From Lactarius indigo (lineage: Eukaryota; Basidiomycota; Agaricomycetes; Russulales; Russulaceae): a stretch of DNA of 64,000 nucleotides. Positions 24,163-35,594 of this stretch are shown one piece after another (position 1 is the first letter of the stretch; each line of letters starts with the position of its first letter). The notes beneath the pieces are model-generated. The model did not search any database, was not told where the DNA came from, and saw only the letters and a program-made list of their open reading frames with translations. The position numbers and the translations under genes were made by a program. The DNA lies in assembly GCA_025766275.1 (NCBI GenBank), contig JAFKAC010000030.1, forward strand, positions 650,220 to 714,219, written 5' to 3'.

Positions 24163-24659
24163 GTTGGTACCCATGAATTAAACAATTTGCTTATCGATGT
24201 GACGTTTGTCTGTCTAGTTATTTCTGATCAGTTTAAAACCTTTGTTGTACCCTTTTTCTATGTAATTTTTATCACCAACGACGCCTCGATTGATTGGAAG
24301 GAGCAATTCCGATTGCGATCTCATGCTAACTAGCTGTTCGCACCTTTCCTCCTTACGTCATCAGCAGACCCAACCTCGACGACGACAAGGTTCCCCGCAT
24401 AACGGTCATCCGAGCCCACCTCTGGGGTATCAAAGCACTACTGGCTGATGCAATGATGATAAGAGCTGTCTTTCCGCTAAAGACTTCACTGGATAAACTT
24501 GGGTTCCTCGTACTTAGTCGGCTGGTAACTCCTGGTCAGCGCAGCTGGATGCAGGTGGCGCTACCAAGGACGCGCGACACTTGACAATTGTACTGGACTG
24601 CACTGAGAAGATAGATAGAGGAACAGGCCATTCTACGTGCCCCCTCTACCCATCTACCA
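24163..24659. other. 3' flank of the inhibitor gene and left border of the AOX region
   Basis: No gene seen. Bases from about 24365 match the DNA at 29010-29090 (agacccaacctcga, acaaggttcc, aacggtcatccgag), so a duplicated AOX unit begins here. Confidence 0.5.
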
Positions 24660-25090
24660 TCCTGTTGACTGCGACGGGCGGCACCACAGCGCCAGCGTGC
24701 GTCTTTACGAGTCACCTCGCGGAGGCCACCTCCGATACGCGCATCTTCTCATCAGAGGCAAGCTTTTCGTATAATGACCCAATGCACACATGGATTGTTT
24801 GATCTTGGTCTCCTTGGGTCCCTGGAAGTGGAAGACTATCATTTTGCGAGTTCTCTGAGGTTCGGGAATTTGCCGAACCGCAAACGGAATCAATGGTCCG
24901 ATTCAAGAAAAACAGCGGACCGAACGGAACTCCTCAATTGGTGTCCGGCTCGGTCCGGTTCGGGTCCGGACCGAAGTTCGGAACCGAACTATATCACTGC
25001 GCATGGCTCCGTCTGAGCTTGACCCTGAGGTACAGGTGTATTGGTACTCCGATAGTACCCCATACAGACCTGCCCTGCACAAGTGTAAGT
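24660..25090 (+). pseudogene. AOX relict A
   Basis: Strongly decayed alcohol-oxidase copy. Bases 24672-24795 resemble the start of exon 2 (gggcggcaccacagcgcc, then cacctcgcggaggccacctcc and tataatgaccc). Bases 24999-25075 resemble exon 10 (gagcttgaccctgaggtaca for gagctcggccctgagtttca). The middle exons are gone and replaced by a stretch dense in ttcgg and ccgaac words (24855-24990). It is paralogous to relict B upstream of AOX2. Confidence 0.55.
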
Positions 25091-25479
25091 TTGGCGTGCG
25101 TGCTCCCACATCTCTGTTGTCATGTGGTCATGACGTAATGAAAGGACAGGTCTTGCTCATACGAAAGGTCCATGGCTTCCTGGGATCTAGTGCAGAACGA
25201 ATCGCGCTGCTTGATCGCATAGAACGTATGGCACATGCACAGAAGTAAGGATTGTGGCTTAGAAAGATGCTACCAACTTCAAATTGTGCCGGTTGATGGG
25301 GTATGTACTGCTACGGCTGCTTGTTTTTGAAATCGCATTGATATGCGTTACCTACCCTAAGACGTGATGCCTCTGAGGACGCGCATGGGGTAGACGTCAT
25401 AATAGCTCGCGACATCAGTTATCCAAGCGATATTCGTGCTCAATCAACCGTTCGGGGGCAATGGTGTAGTCACACACTT

Positions 25480-25532
25480 TCGCTTCACACGGATTGTAGA
25501 TAGTTCACCGCAGATGCGTGAACCATATTTAA
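25480..25532 (+). promoter_or_regulatory. Conserved upstream block and TATA-like box of AOX1
   Basis: tcgcttcacac (25480-25490) and catatttaa (25524-25532) recur before the other AOX genes. The TATA-like box is 39 bp before the ATG. Confidence 0.5.
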
Positions 25533-25562
25533 TCGCGTTAAGGAGATTGATGGAGACCATCA

Positions 25563-28313
25563 ATGTCTACTCCCACCGTAGTTAACGAAGAATACGATAT
25601 CGTCATTGCCGGGGGTGAGCTTTCTCGGCTTTATACTCATCCCGCCTGCATCCCTTCCTCACGAGACTATGACAGGCGGTACGGCGGCGTGTGTCGTTGC
25701 TGGTCGTCTCGCTGCTGCCGACGCGAACCTGCGTATCCTCTTACTCGAGGCTGGTCCCACAACGTACAATGATCCTGCACATACACAGCCGTTGAACTTC
25801 TTGAGCCACCTTGCGCCCGGATCGCACACCTCGCGCGCATATGTCACCCAGCCGAGCGCGGCACTCGGAGGTCGCACTACGATTGTGCCAGCCGGGCAGT
25901 GTCTCGGCGGCGGGGGCAGCATCAACTGTGCGTCTCATGTTGCTTCTCCCGAGATTCACTCGTCTCATCGATCCCTGGCAGTCATGATGTACACGCGTCC
26001 GTCAGCTTCTGATTATGACGATTGGGAGACGGTGTACCAGAACCCCGGGTGGGGCTCGAAGGACCTCATCCCGCTCCTGAGAAAGGTGTGTAAAGAAGTG
26101 GGTTAGTGCTGTGCTAGATCCAAAATTGAGAGATTGTAGATCGAGACATACCAGGTTCCTGGCGGGGGGGCAACTCATGGCACAGACGGACCTCTTACTG
26201 TCTCCCCAGGAGGGTTTGTTACGGACCTCGCAGAGCAGTTCCTTCAAGTTGCGCGCACTCTCGATCCCGATCATGCACAGAAGCCGGATGATACGGATCC
26301 GAATGATTTGGAAACTATAAATGTATACACGGTGGGTATCTTTCGCCTGACTGTACAATTTGACCGTACAATTTGACCGACGGCTGAGCGGCGCACTGGT
26401 GACAGAGATGGCCCAAGTGCGTGCATGATCTGCACATACAACTTCCTGGCTTTGAGAGCACTGATTATCATCTTTCTCGGGATCAGATGGATCAACCCCA
26501 AGACGGGCACCCGCTCGGATGTGCCGCACAACATGATCTACCCGCTCAAGGACACACGGCCGAACCTGCACTTCTTGACAGGGGTACATGTGAAGCACGT
26601 TACGTTCGACGAGTGCGTTTTGACTTTTAACGTCTTCCTCTCTTGCATCTCTGGAATGTCTATGCAGTGAGAATCGTGCGACAGGCGTTGCATATTCTCT
26701 CAACCCGTTATTGCATCCTGATGGCCCTTGGGAAACACGTACTGTGCGAGGGACAAAGCTGGTCCTTGTCTCGTCAGGGACATTTGGTTCTCCTGGTATC
26801 CTAGAGCGTTCAGGTATTGGGGCCAAGGAGGTGCTTGAGCGGGTTGGGGTGAATCAGCGTGTTGACTTGCCTGGGGTTGGGGAGGACTATCAAGGTTTTC
26901 CATTGCAACCACCGCTTCTGATCTGGCGTTTCGTTTCTAACGTTTTTATGTGCATATGCAGACCACAATGCTATCTTCATCAAGTACTTTGCCGCAGATG
27001 AGGCGCAATCTCTGGCTGCGATATTCCGAAACGAGGAAGGGGCAATTGACGGTGTGTCTTTTCTCCTTCCTTCATCAAGAGGCATTTTTCAGTTGCATGC
27101 GCTTTACAATTGACCATGATACTGCAGCTGCGGCTGCGGACTTCGGAAAGACCAGGAAAGAGATCTCTACACACAAGTACATCATCACTTAGGTTTTAAC
27201 CTCCTTCTGACTAAACGGTCGTCTGAATAGCTCGATCGATGCGGGGATCAAGTGGCGTCCTACACCCTCCGAGGTGGCGGAGTTCGGCCCTGAGTTTCAG
27301 GAGTATTGGGACTCCCACTTCGCTAATGCCCCAGACAAGCCAGTCATATGGATGGGCATTCTCTCGACGTGAGTTCTCCAACAATTCGATTATTGACACG
27401 CTCACCACGCTCCCCGTCGTTCTCGTCCAGGTTCGTCGGGGATCCTACTGTGGTCCCGCCACGCAAATACTACACCATGGGTCTATGTACTGTGAGCCAC
27501 CTGTGCCCCATAGCTACACAGTCAACACGCCTGATGCGAACGCGCGCAGCAATATCCTCTCGCTCATGGGCGCGTGCATATCACACACGCCGACGATGTC
27601 TCTGCTCCCCCAGACTTTGTCCCCAACTTCTTCGAGTCGTCCGTTCCTCACTTCTTCGCTGCTCTCTTATCCAATTCTTATGCAAACAATTCTTCGTTTA
27701 CCAGGAAAGCGGACGTGCGGCCCCTGACGTGGGCTTACAAGTTCACGCGCGAGATCGCGCGTCGCATGCCGCACTTCCGCGGTGAGCCTCCCGTGCTGCA
27801 CCCCAAGTTCGCACCGGGAGGGCCCGCGTCTATCGTCGCGCACTCAGAGGGACCTGTCCCATTCGACTCGCCGCGCATCGTGTATTCGGAGGAGGATGAG
27901 CGTGCGCTCGAGGACTTCGCCCGTGCTCAGGGTATGTAGCTTCTTCCCTTCTCTGTCTCCCTTGCCTCTTAATTACTCGCTCACTCATCTTTCTTGTGCC
28001 GGGGGGTAGTGGCCACGACATGGCACTCGGTAAGTTCCTTCTTCCTCTACAAATCTCGGAGCGTCTGCAATTGACGTGTACCTTTGCATCTGCGATCATG
28101 CATTAGCTTGGCACGTGTGCGATGAAGCCGCGCGAGCAGGGGGGTGTTGTCGATTCGAAGTTAAACGTGTACGGCGTGCGTGGACTCAAAGTTGCCGACC
28201 TGTCCATCGTTCCAGGTAACATCAGCGCAAACACGTACGGGGTAGCGCTCGTTATAGGGGAGAAGGCAGCCGTGATCATCGCGGAGGAGCTCGGGATCAA
28301 AGGGGTCGTCTAG
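25563..28313 (+). CDS. AOX-type alcohol oxidase 1 (GMC/AA3 family)
   Basis: FAD enzyme that oxidises primary, usually short-chain alcohols to aldehydes with release of H2O2. Fifteen exons: 25563-25614, 25676-25927, 25982-26085, 26140-26331, 26406-26416, 26487-26612, 26668-26894, 26962-27051, 27128-27176, 27231-27368, 27431-27491, 27550-27638, 27705-27931, 28010-28029, 28107-28313 (614 aa). Landmarks: FAD-binding GGGTAA at 17-22, GGRTTIVP and LGGGGSIN, the AOX hallmark NFMMYTR at 101-107, RWPKWIN at 201-207, SAPPDFVP, PLTWAYK, catalytic His545 in WHSLGT and Asn588 in NTYG. Order and spacing follow yeast AOX rather than aryl-alcohol or glucose oxidases. It ends IKGVV, without the C-terminal tail and peroxisomal PTS1 of yeast AOX. 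NTYGVAL here is NTYGTAL in the other five copies. No in-frame stop. Substrate is inferred from family only. Confidence 0.9.
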
Positions 28314-29299
28314 CCCGTCGCGGTGGAGAGGCACTCGGACCAGTAATATGCTGCCACCGTCTACGAGGACTGATTTTCGGTATGCTATTCCTAGATAGTC
28401 GATAGAAAATGTAGACCTTGTACACTCACATAGCGCTAGAGGTCGTGCTTCAGATCTACACATTACTTGCATGTGTTCAATGTGTCGCACTTTCTCGGCT
28501 TATTGGAGAGTGCCTCAACTCGAGCTGGTGCCGTTCACCTATTTCTGGGGATAAGGTGAGGACAGACAGATGCATTCGAAAGAACACGTTACTACGATTA
28601 AAATATGCCGTATGGTCGGATAATTGACGGTCAGGAGTGTCGCATTATTGGGCATATAACCCCATCCCCAGTGTGCAACGTTCTCAAATTGTTCTATGTA
28701 AGTGATACATACATGTGTTCGATTGTCAAGGACCTATCATTTGGATCTTGCGACTTGTATTGCGAAGAACGATGCAAAGAACGATGGTCTTGAATCTTGG
28801 AAGTCCACTCACTGGCAGCCTGAGATAAACAGGTGCCCGTCGTTCTGGAATGCGCTATAGTACGTTATATGTTACCATGCAGTATGGCAGTGGGTTTACT
28901 TGCTGCAATCGCACTTACTAGGAGATCGACGAAAGCCATCAACCTGATCTCCTTCGTCGCTCCGGACGGCCGGACTGGCCACCCACCTTTCATAATTACG
29001 TCGTCCAGACCCAACCTCGAGTGACTCCGATCAGGCTCGCACGACAAGGTTCCTCGCACAACGGTCATCCGAGGCTACCTCTGAGCGTTACCATCTGGTG
29101 CAGTGAGAGCCGTCATCCCACCGCTTCTCAATGTTCGATAGGCAATATTACTTCCAGCGGGCGTTCCTACTCGGTCGAGGTCGAATGCATGTGGCGCTAC
29201 ACTTGAGAATTAAACTGGACTGAATTAAAGAAATATAGGGAGGCACGCTCGGAGGCACAGGGTCATTATACGTGCACCCTCTCCCCATATTCCGTCCTC
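28314..29299. other. AOX1 downstream region, no gene
   Basis: Matches the downstream region of AOX2 (33867-34540), including the gtgcttca, tttctcggctt and cactggcagcctgagat words. Open frames are short. The right third (from 29010) is the border of the next duplicated unit. Confidence 0.55.
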
Positions 29300-30620
29300 T
29301 TGATTGAATGGATGTTGGGCAATGGCAGGCGGTACCACAGGGTGCGTCGTTGCGAGTCGTCTCGCGGTGGCGGCCTCGGATGCGCGCATCTTGATGCGGG
29401 TTCCTCGATGTACAATGACCCAACGTGCATACTGTTGATCGTGGCGCATTCTTATCAACTGTATGTTTGGAGGCTTGTCTCCGTACCTGTGCACATGAGT
29501 CGATTGCCCGATTGATCTTGGTCTGGCTGACTATTTTGCATTCTTGGTGGTCATGATTTCACACGTGCCTGGCGTTCGACTTTGACCACTGGGAGGAGTA
29601 TTACCGAAATCTGGGTGGGCTCCAGGGACCTCGTCCTAAGGTGCTGGATAATACTCGGGTCCGAACCGATGGTCCGCTCGGGATCTCCCGCCCTCCCGTT
29701 CTTCACAGGTCTCGCACAGCATTTCCTTCACGTCACGACTGAGAAATGATCACGGTGGATGTTTCGACCACGCGGCTTGATAGGCGACAGGGTGGTTCAC
29801 TGGTGGCGTCGGCAGAAGTCTCTCACTTGGGTGTCCCCCAGCGTTAACCAGGACCCAGAGAGCACTGATATTTGCGTTTTGGGGAGCAGGTGAGTTGATA
29901 ACGAGAGGGTGCTCGCTCCGACCTGTCGAGCAACCTGATCTACTCCTTCAAGGATGCCCATCTGAACCTCTACATTAAATGTAAAGATGGCCGCGTTTTG
30001 ACAGATTTCTCCCTTTTTTGGAAGGGCTATATATAATTCAAGAAATAGCCCATGCAGCGAGATTGCGCGAAAGGTGTCTCAGCCGATCCTTTGGTTGCGG
30101 CGTTCAGGATGGGGCGTTCGGGACCTGGCGCCCTCGAGTGCTTCAGAGCTAAGCAGCGTATTGACCTGCCAACAAAAAACGAATGGAACAATACTATCGC
30201 CGATGCCGATGTTTCTTTTCTGACATCGGTGCGCGTGCAGGGTACAATACCTTATCAGTTACATACTCTTTATGTAGACGAGGAACAAGCGGGTGACGCA
30301 AACTCCACGGCCAGGGGGAGCAGTGGTGAGTGCCACCTCAGTCATTGAGAGGTTCACCTGACTCTGCTAACGCGCATTATCATTGGCAGATCCCGAAGTG
30401 ACGACAAAGAGGGATCTCCCGAAACACAAATTCACCGACACTTAGCCTTTCCACCCCTCTTATTTAGTGACCGCATGACCAGCTCCATTGATACGGAGAT
30501 CAAGTGGGTCCATCGAGCTGTCTGAGCTCGGCCCTGAGGTACAGGTGTATCGGACGTCGACTCCGATAGCACCCTAGACAAACCTACCCTGTGCATAAAT
30601 GTTGGTTTGGCGTGCGTGCT
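29300..30620 (+). pseudogene. AOX relict B
   Basis: A dead alcohol-oxidase gene that can be followed exon by exon with many substitutions, indels and stops: exon 2 (gcaggcggtacc, gcgtcgttgcgagtcgtctcgc, 29321-29420), exon 3 (atgatttc, gaccactgggagg, 29550-29640), exon 4 (29690-29750), exon 6 (ctccgacc, caacctgatctactcc, 29915-29985), exon 7 (ggggcgttc, 30070-30180), exon 9 (30400-30445) and exon 10 (agctccattgatacggagatcaag, 30482-30600). Exons 11-15 are missing. It lies 5' of AOX2 just as relict A lies 5' of AOX1. Confidence 0.7.
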
Positions 30621-31038
30621 CTCACATCTCTGTTGTCATTTGATACAAAGAATGGACAGATCTTACTCATACTAAAGGTCCATTACTTCCTGTGATACGG
30701 GATCTAGCGCAGACCGAATCGGGCTGGTTGATCGTATAGAGCGTACGCGCGGCACTTTCATAGAAGCAAGGACCTTACCTTAGGAAAGGTGCCACCAACT
30801 TCAAATCGCACCATGCGCTACCGCTTGTTTTTTAAATCGCATTGTTATGTGCTACCTGCACTTAGACGTAAAGCGTCTTAGGACATGCACCGAGGTCGAC
30901 GTAATTGCTCGTGACGTCATTTATCCAAGTGATTTTCGTACTCAACTAGGCTAACTGACCGGGAGCTATGGCTCTAGTTACACAGCACACACGTTTGCTT
31001 CACACGCAATGTAAATGGCTCTCCGCAGATGTGTGAAT

Positions 31039-31047
31039 CATATTTAA
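31039..31047 (+). promoter_or_regulatory. TATA-like box of AOX2
   Basis: catatttaa, 39 bp before the ATG, identical in sequence and distance to AOX1, AOX3 and AOX4. Confidence 0.5.
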
Positions 31048-31077
31048 TCGCGTTGAGAAGATCGATGGAGACCATCA

Positions 31078-33866
31078 ATGTCTACTCCCACTGTGATCAA
31101 CGAAGAATACGATATCGTCATCGCAGGCGGTAAGCGTCTTCGACCTCATGCTCTTCCCATGTCACTCATCATCTTCCTTCCGCTAACGGGACTATGACAG
31201 GCGGGACGGCGGCGTGCGTCGTTGCCAGTCGCCTCGCTTCCGCCGACGCGAACCTGCGCATCCTCTTACTCGAGGCTGGTCCCACCACGTACAACGACCC
31301 TGCGCATACGCAGCCCCTTAAATTCTTGAACCACGTCGCTCCGGGCTCGCGCACCACGCGTGCATATGTCGCCAAGCCGAGCGCAGCTCTCGGCGGCCGC
31401 ACTACGATTGTGCCAACCGGACAGTGTCTCGGCGGCGGAGGCAGCGTCAACTGTGCGTCTTACGTATCTTCTCCCTTCTGTACAAGATTCGGTCGTCTGA
31501 TGGATCTCGACCCATGCGGGCCCGGGTGGACTATTTGATCTCTGGCAGTTATGATGTACACTCGCCCATCAGCTTCTGACTACGACGATTGGGAGACGGT
31601 GTATCGGAACCCCGGGTGGGGCTCGAAGGACCTCATCCCTCTCTTGAGAAAGGTGTGTGAGAAAGAGGGTTAATGCTGTGCTGGATCCGAGATTGAGAGA
31701 TTGTAGATCGAGACGTACCAGGTCCCTGGCAGGGGGCCAACTCACGGCACAAACGGTCCGCTTGGGGTCACTCTAGGAGGATTTATTACGGACCTTGGGG
31801 AGCAGTTCCTCCAAGTTGCGCGCACTCTCGATCCCGAACATGCACAGAAGCCGGATGATACGGATTCGAATGATTTGGAAACGATTAACGTATACACGGT
31901 CGGTGTCTTTCGGCTGACTTTGAAATTTGGTCGACGGCTGAGCAGTACGCTGGTGACAGAGGTGGCCCAAGTGCGTGCATGATCTCCAACACCCGACGTC
32001 CTGGCTTCTGATTTTTTCTTTCTGGTGAGCAGATGGATTAATCCTGAGACGGGGACCCGCTCGGATGTGCCGCACAACATGATCTACCCGCTCAAGGATA
32101 CCCGGCCAAACCTGCACTTCTTGACGGGGGTGCATGTGAAGCACGTTACGTTCGACGAGTGCGTTTTGACTTTTAACGTCTTTCTATTGCATCTCTGGAA
32201 TTTCTATGCAGTGAGAATCGTGCGACAGGCGTTGCATATTCTCTCAACCCGTTGTTGCATCCTGATGGCCCTCGGGACACGCGTACTGTGCGAGGGACGA
32301 AGCTGGTCCTTATCTCTGCTGGGACATTTGGTTCTCCTGGTATCCTAGAGCGTTCAGGTATCGGAGCCAAGGAGGTGCTTGGGCGGGCTGGGGTGATTCA
32401 ACGTGTTGACCTGCCTAGAGTCGGGGAGGACTATCAAGGTTTTCCATTGCAACCACCGCTTCTGACATTCATTTCTGACATTCATGTGCGCATACGCAGA
32501 CCACAATGTCCTCTTTGTCAAGTACTTGGCTGCAGACGAGGCGCAATCTCTGGCTGCGATATTCCGAAACGAGGAAGGAGCGATTGATGGTACGTCTCTT
32601 CTCCCTTCTTCGTCCAGGGACATTCCTGGGTCCGCTTTACGATTGACCATGATATTGCAGCTGTGGCCGCCGAATTTGGAAAGACCAGGAAAGAGATCTC
32701 CACACACAAGTGAGCTAATACTTAGCTATGATTTCCTTCTGATTTAATGTCCATCTGACTAGCTCGATTGACGCGGGGATCAAGTGGCGTCCTACACCTT
32801 CTGAGGTGGCCGAGCTCGGCCCTGAGTTTCAGGAGTATTGGGACTCCTACTTTGCCAATGCACCAGACAAGCCCGTCCTGTGGATGGGCATAAGCTCGAC
32901 GTGCGTTCTCTAACAATTTGATTATCAAAACGCTTATCATCACGCTTATCGTCATCATCGCCTAGGTTGGTTGGGGATTTTACCTTGGTCGCGCCGCGCA
33001 AATACTACACCATCGGCCTATATACTGTAAGCCACCTACCCCCCTCCCCCGTAGCCTCACGGGAAACACACCTGATACCGACACGCGCAGGAATATCCCC
33101 TCTCACATGGACACGTGCACATCACGCATGCCGACGACGTCTCTGCGCCCTCAGACTTTGTCCCCGGATACCTTGAGTCGTCTGTCCCTTTCCCTCGTCA
33201 CTATCCGACCCAGCCCTCACGAGTACTATTTCTATTTACCAGGAAGGCAGACGTGCGGCCCCTGACATGGGGGTACAAGTTCATGCGCGAGGTTGCGCGC
33301 CGTATGCCGCACTTCCGCGGTGAGCCGCCCGTGCTGCACCCCAAGTTCCCACCGGGAGGGCCCGCGTCTATCGTCGCGGAGGCCGAGGGTCCCGTTCCAT
33401 TCGACTCGCCGCGCATCGTGTATTCGGAGGAGGACGAGCGTGCGCTCGAGGACTTCGCCCGTGCTCAGGGTATGTAGCTTCTTGCCTTCTCTGTCTTCCT
33501 TGCCTCTGAATTATTCGGTCACTCATCTTTCATTTGTTTTCTTGTGCCGGTGGGATAGTGGCTACTACCTGGCACTCGGTGAGTTCCTTCTTCCTCTACG
33601 ACGCTCGAGGCGTCCGTCATTGATTGACTTGTACTCTTGCGTCTGCGATCGTGCATTAGCTTGGCACGTGTGCAATGAAGCCGCGCGAACAGGGCGGTGT
33701 CGTCGATTCGAAGTTAAACGTGTACGGCGTGCGCGGACTCAAGGTTGCTGACATGTCCATCGCGCCAGGCAACGTCAGCGCGAACACGTACGGGACCGCA
33801 CTGGCCATCGGGGAGAAGGCAGCTGTGATCATCGCGGAGGAGCTCGGGATCAAAGGGGTCGTCTAG
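31078..33866 (+). CDS. AOX-type alcohol oxidase 2
   Basis: Fifteen exons of the same lengths as AOX1: 31078-31129, 31201-31452, 31549-31652, 31707-31898, 31960-31970, 32033-32158, 32212-32438, 32500-32589, 32661-32709, 32763-32900, 32966-33026, 33091-33179, 33243-33469, 33559-33578, 33660-33866 (614 aa). NFMMYTR, RWPKWIN, WHSLGT and NTYGTAL are intact. Particular features: AYVAKPSAA where the others have a Q or QQ, CGQCLG replaced by TGQCLG, and GDFTLVAPRKYY where AOX1 has GDPTVVPPRKYY. Closest to AOX1 by flanking DNA: both sit behind a relict copy and share the 3' region. Open throughout. Confidence 0.9.
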
Positions 33867-34467
33867 CCCGTCGCGATGGAGGCACTCGGACCAGTAATTT
33901 GCTGCCGTCGTCTACGAGGGTTGATTCCGGTATGCCTCGATAGTTGATAGTAAATGTAGATTTGTACACTTCCATAACGTTAGAGATCGTGCTTCACATC
34001 TACATATCGGTTGCTTGTGTTCAATGTGTTGCCACTTTCTCGGCTTGTCGAAGAGTGCCTCGATTTCACAGGTTGGTGCCATTCGCTTGTTTCTAGGGAT
34101 AAGGTGAGGACAGACAGATTCATTGAAAGAGTACGCTACCTCGACGGCTTAAACCAAATCAGATATGCCGTATGTCGAAGAATAGACGGTCAGGAATATT
34201 GCATTATTGTATCTATAGTTCCGTCCCCGGCGTGCAATGTTCTCAAATCGTTCTATTTAAGAACTACTTACACGTGGTCGATTGTCAGTGCCCACCATTT
34301 TGGATCTTGCGAAGAACGATGGTGTTGAATCTCGGAAGTCTACTCACTGGCAGCCTGAGATGCAATAAACACAAGTAAAAAGGTGCCTATCGCATGCGCT
34401 AGAGTACATTAGATGGTGCCCTGCGGCGTGACTATAAACACACTTACTATCATAGGAGATCGACGGA

Positions 34468-34526
34468 ATGCCTACTTCCACTTTCCCACAGTGGCCAGCG
34501 ATAAGTACGATATTGTCGTTGTAGGC
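34468..34526 (+). pseudogene. AOX relict C (exon 1 only)
   Basis: Starts gaatg after ggagatcgacg, as the intact genes do, and reads towards tacgatattgtcgttgtaggcg followed by gtaag, the exon-1 end and donor. A one-base shift separates the ATG from that frame. Nothing of exon 2 follows. Confidence 0.5.
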
Positions 34527-35006
34527 GTAAGCCACCCTCAAGTTTCCGACTAAGGCTTATAGAGGGAATTTCGCTTTTGTAATTTTCTCCCCTCTCTGTC
34601 GCTCTCCCCATCTCTCCATAGGGGCGCTCGGCGCCGTCTGGTGGTCATGTACGTATGGGAACGGTGGCGTGACTACCGGTGAGGGGATGGGATGTGTGTG
34701 TGTGTAGTGGCACCCAGAGTCTGCTCGCCGAAGTCCGTGCGACGCTAGTTGCCGTGTTATACCCAGCCGCACTGTGCCCCAGTTTATAAATTTGTTATGA
34801 ACGCCCGTTTCCGGGTCCAATCCATTTGGTCAGCTACTACATCATTTACTTTGACCTTCATACGTACTCAATCAGAAAAATCGGTCATTTCAAGGGTTTT
34901 CAAGTGTCCAAAATCGGTCAAGAAAACAGTCTCGAAGGGTTTCGAAGGCCCGGGCCTCCCGTTGGTTTTCTCGCGCGGTGAGTTCTGTCACGTGCAGGTA
35001 CCCTTT

Positions 35007-35038
35007 CGGTCAACTCGGTCAACTCGGTCATCTCGGTC
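35007..35038 (+). repeat. 9-bp tandem repeat
   Basis: About three and a half units of cggtcaact/cggtcatct in a row, in AOX3 upstream DNA. Confidence 0.6.
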
Positions 35039-35510
35039 TTCCAAGCGACCGGGGGCTATCATATGATCAGTCACATACACACTTTTTTTCACAACATCGT
35101 AAAAAATCAGTTTTTATCCCAGGATGCAAGTCTGGGACCAAGACAGGTCGCGGTGACACTCCCTACAGTTTGTGAAAAGCCCGAGAGTGAGTCCAAATCT
35201 TGGCCCATAATATGTATATATATGTGAGCTGCCCTAATTCGAGTAGGTACTGAATTGCAACGTAACGGGAATCCCTGTGGGTCACCCCAGGTGTATATAG
35301 AAATCTGATGTAGATGGTGTCAGATGCCGAGAGTTCCGTGGGTTGGGACGACTTCCGTCGACCCCGCAGTCTCTCCTTGGTCTGCTGTACTCCTTACCAA
35401 GCTTCTCAATAGCCGAGGGCCGGAGGCCAGTTTCGGGTTTGGACGCAGCGCGCCTTCCCCGTAAGAACGAACTTGCGCACCTTCCATGCCATCGGAGGCA
35501 GTTGCATACG

Positions 35511-35564
35511 TTCGCTTCACACGCATTGTTGGTGGCGCTCCGCAAACGCGCGAACCATATTTAA
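35511..35564 (+). promoter_or_regulatory. Conserved upstream block and TATA-like box of AOX3
   Basis: ttcgcttcacacg (35511-35523), ggtggcgctcc (35531-35541) and catatttaa (35556-35564; 39 bp before the ATG). The first two words also occur before AOX5 and AOX6. Confidence 0.5.
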
Positions 35565-35594
35565 CCACATTGAAGGTGTCGATGGAGGCGATCA

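Larger units (their letters stand above)
33867..35555. other. AOX2-AOX3 intergenic region with exon-1 relict
   Basis: The first 670 bp match the AOX1 downstream region. Bases 34468-34526 hold a decayed AOX exon 1 (ATG, then KYDIVVVG in a shifted frame, then a gtaag donor). A 9-bp tandem repeat lies at 35007-35038. The remainder has no gene. Confidence 0.5.

Noticed and set aside
26002..26826. Minus-strand 274-codon frame inside AOX1
   Set aside because: Antisense to AOX exons 3-7; similar shadows recur at the same place in the other copies.
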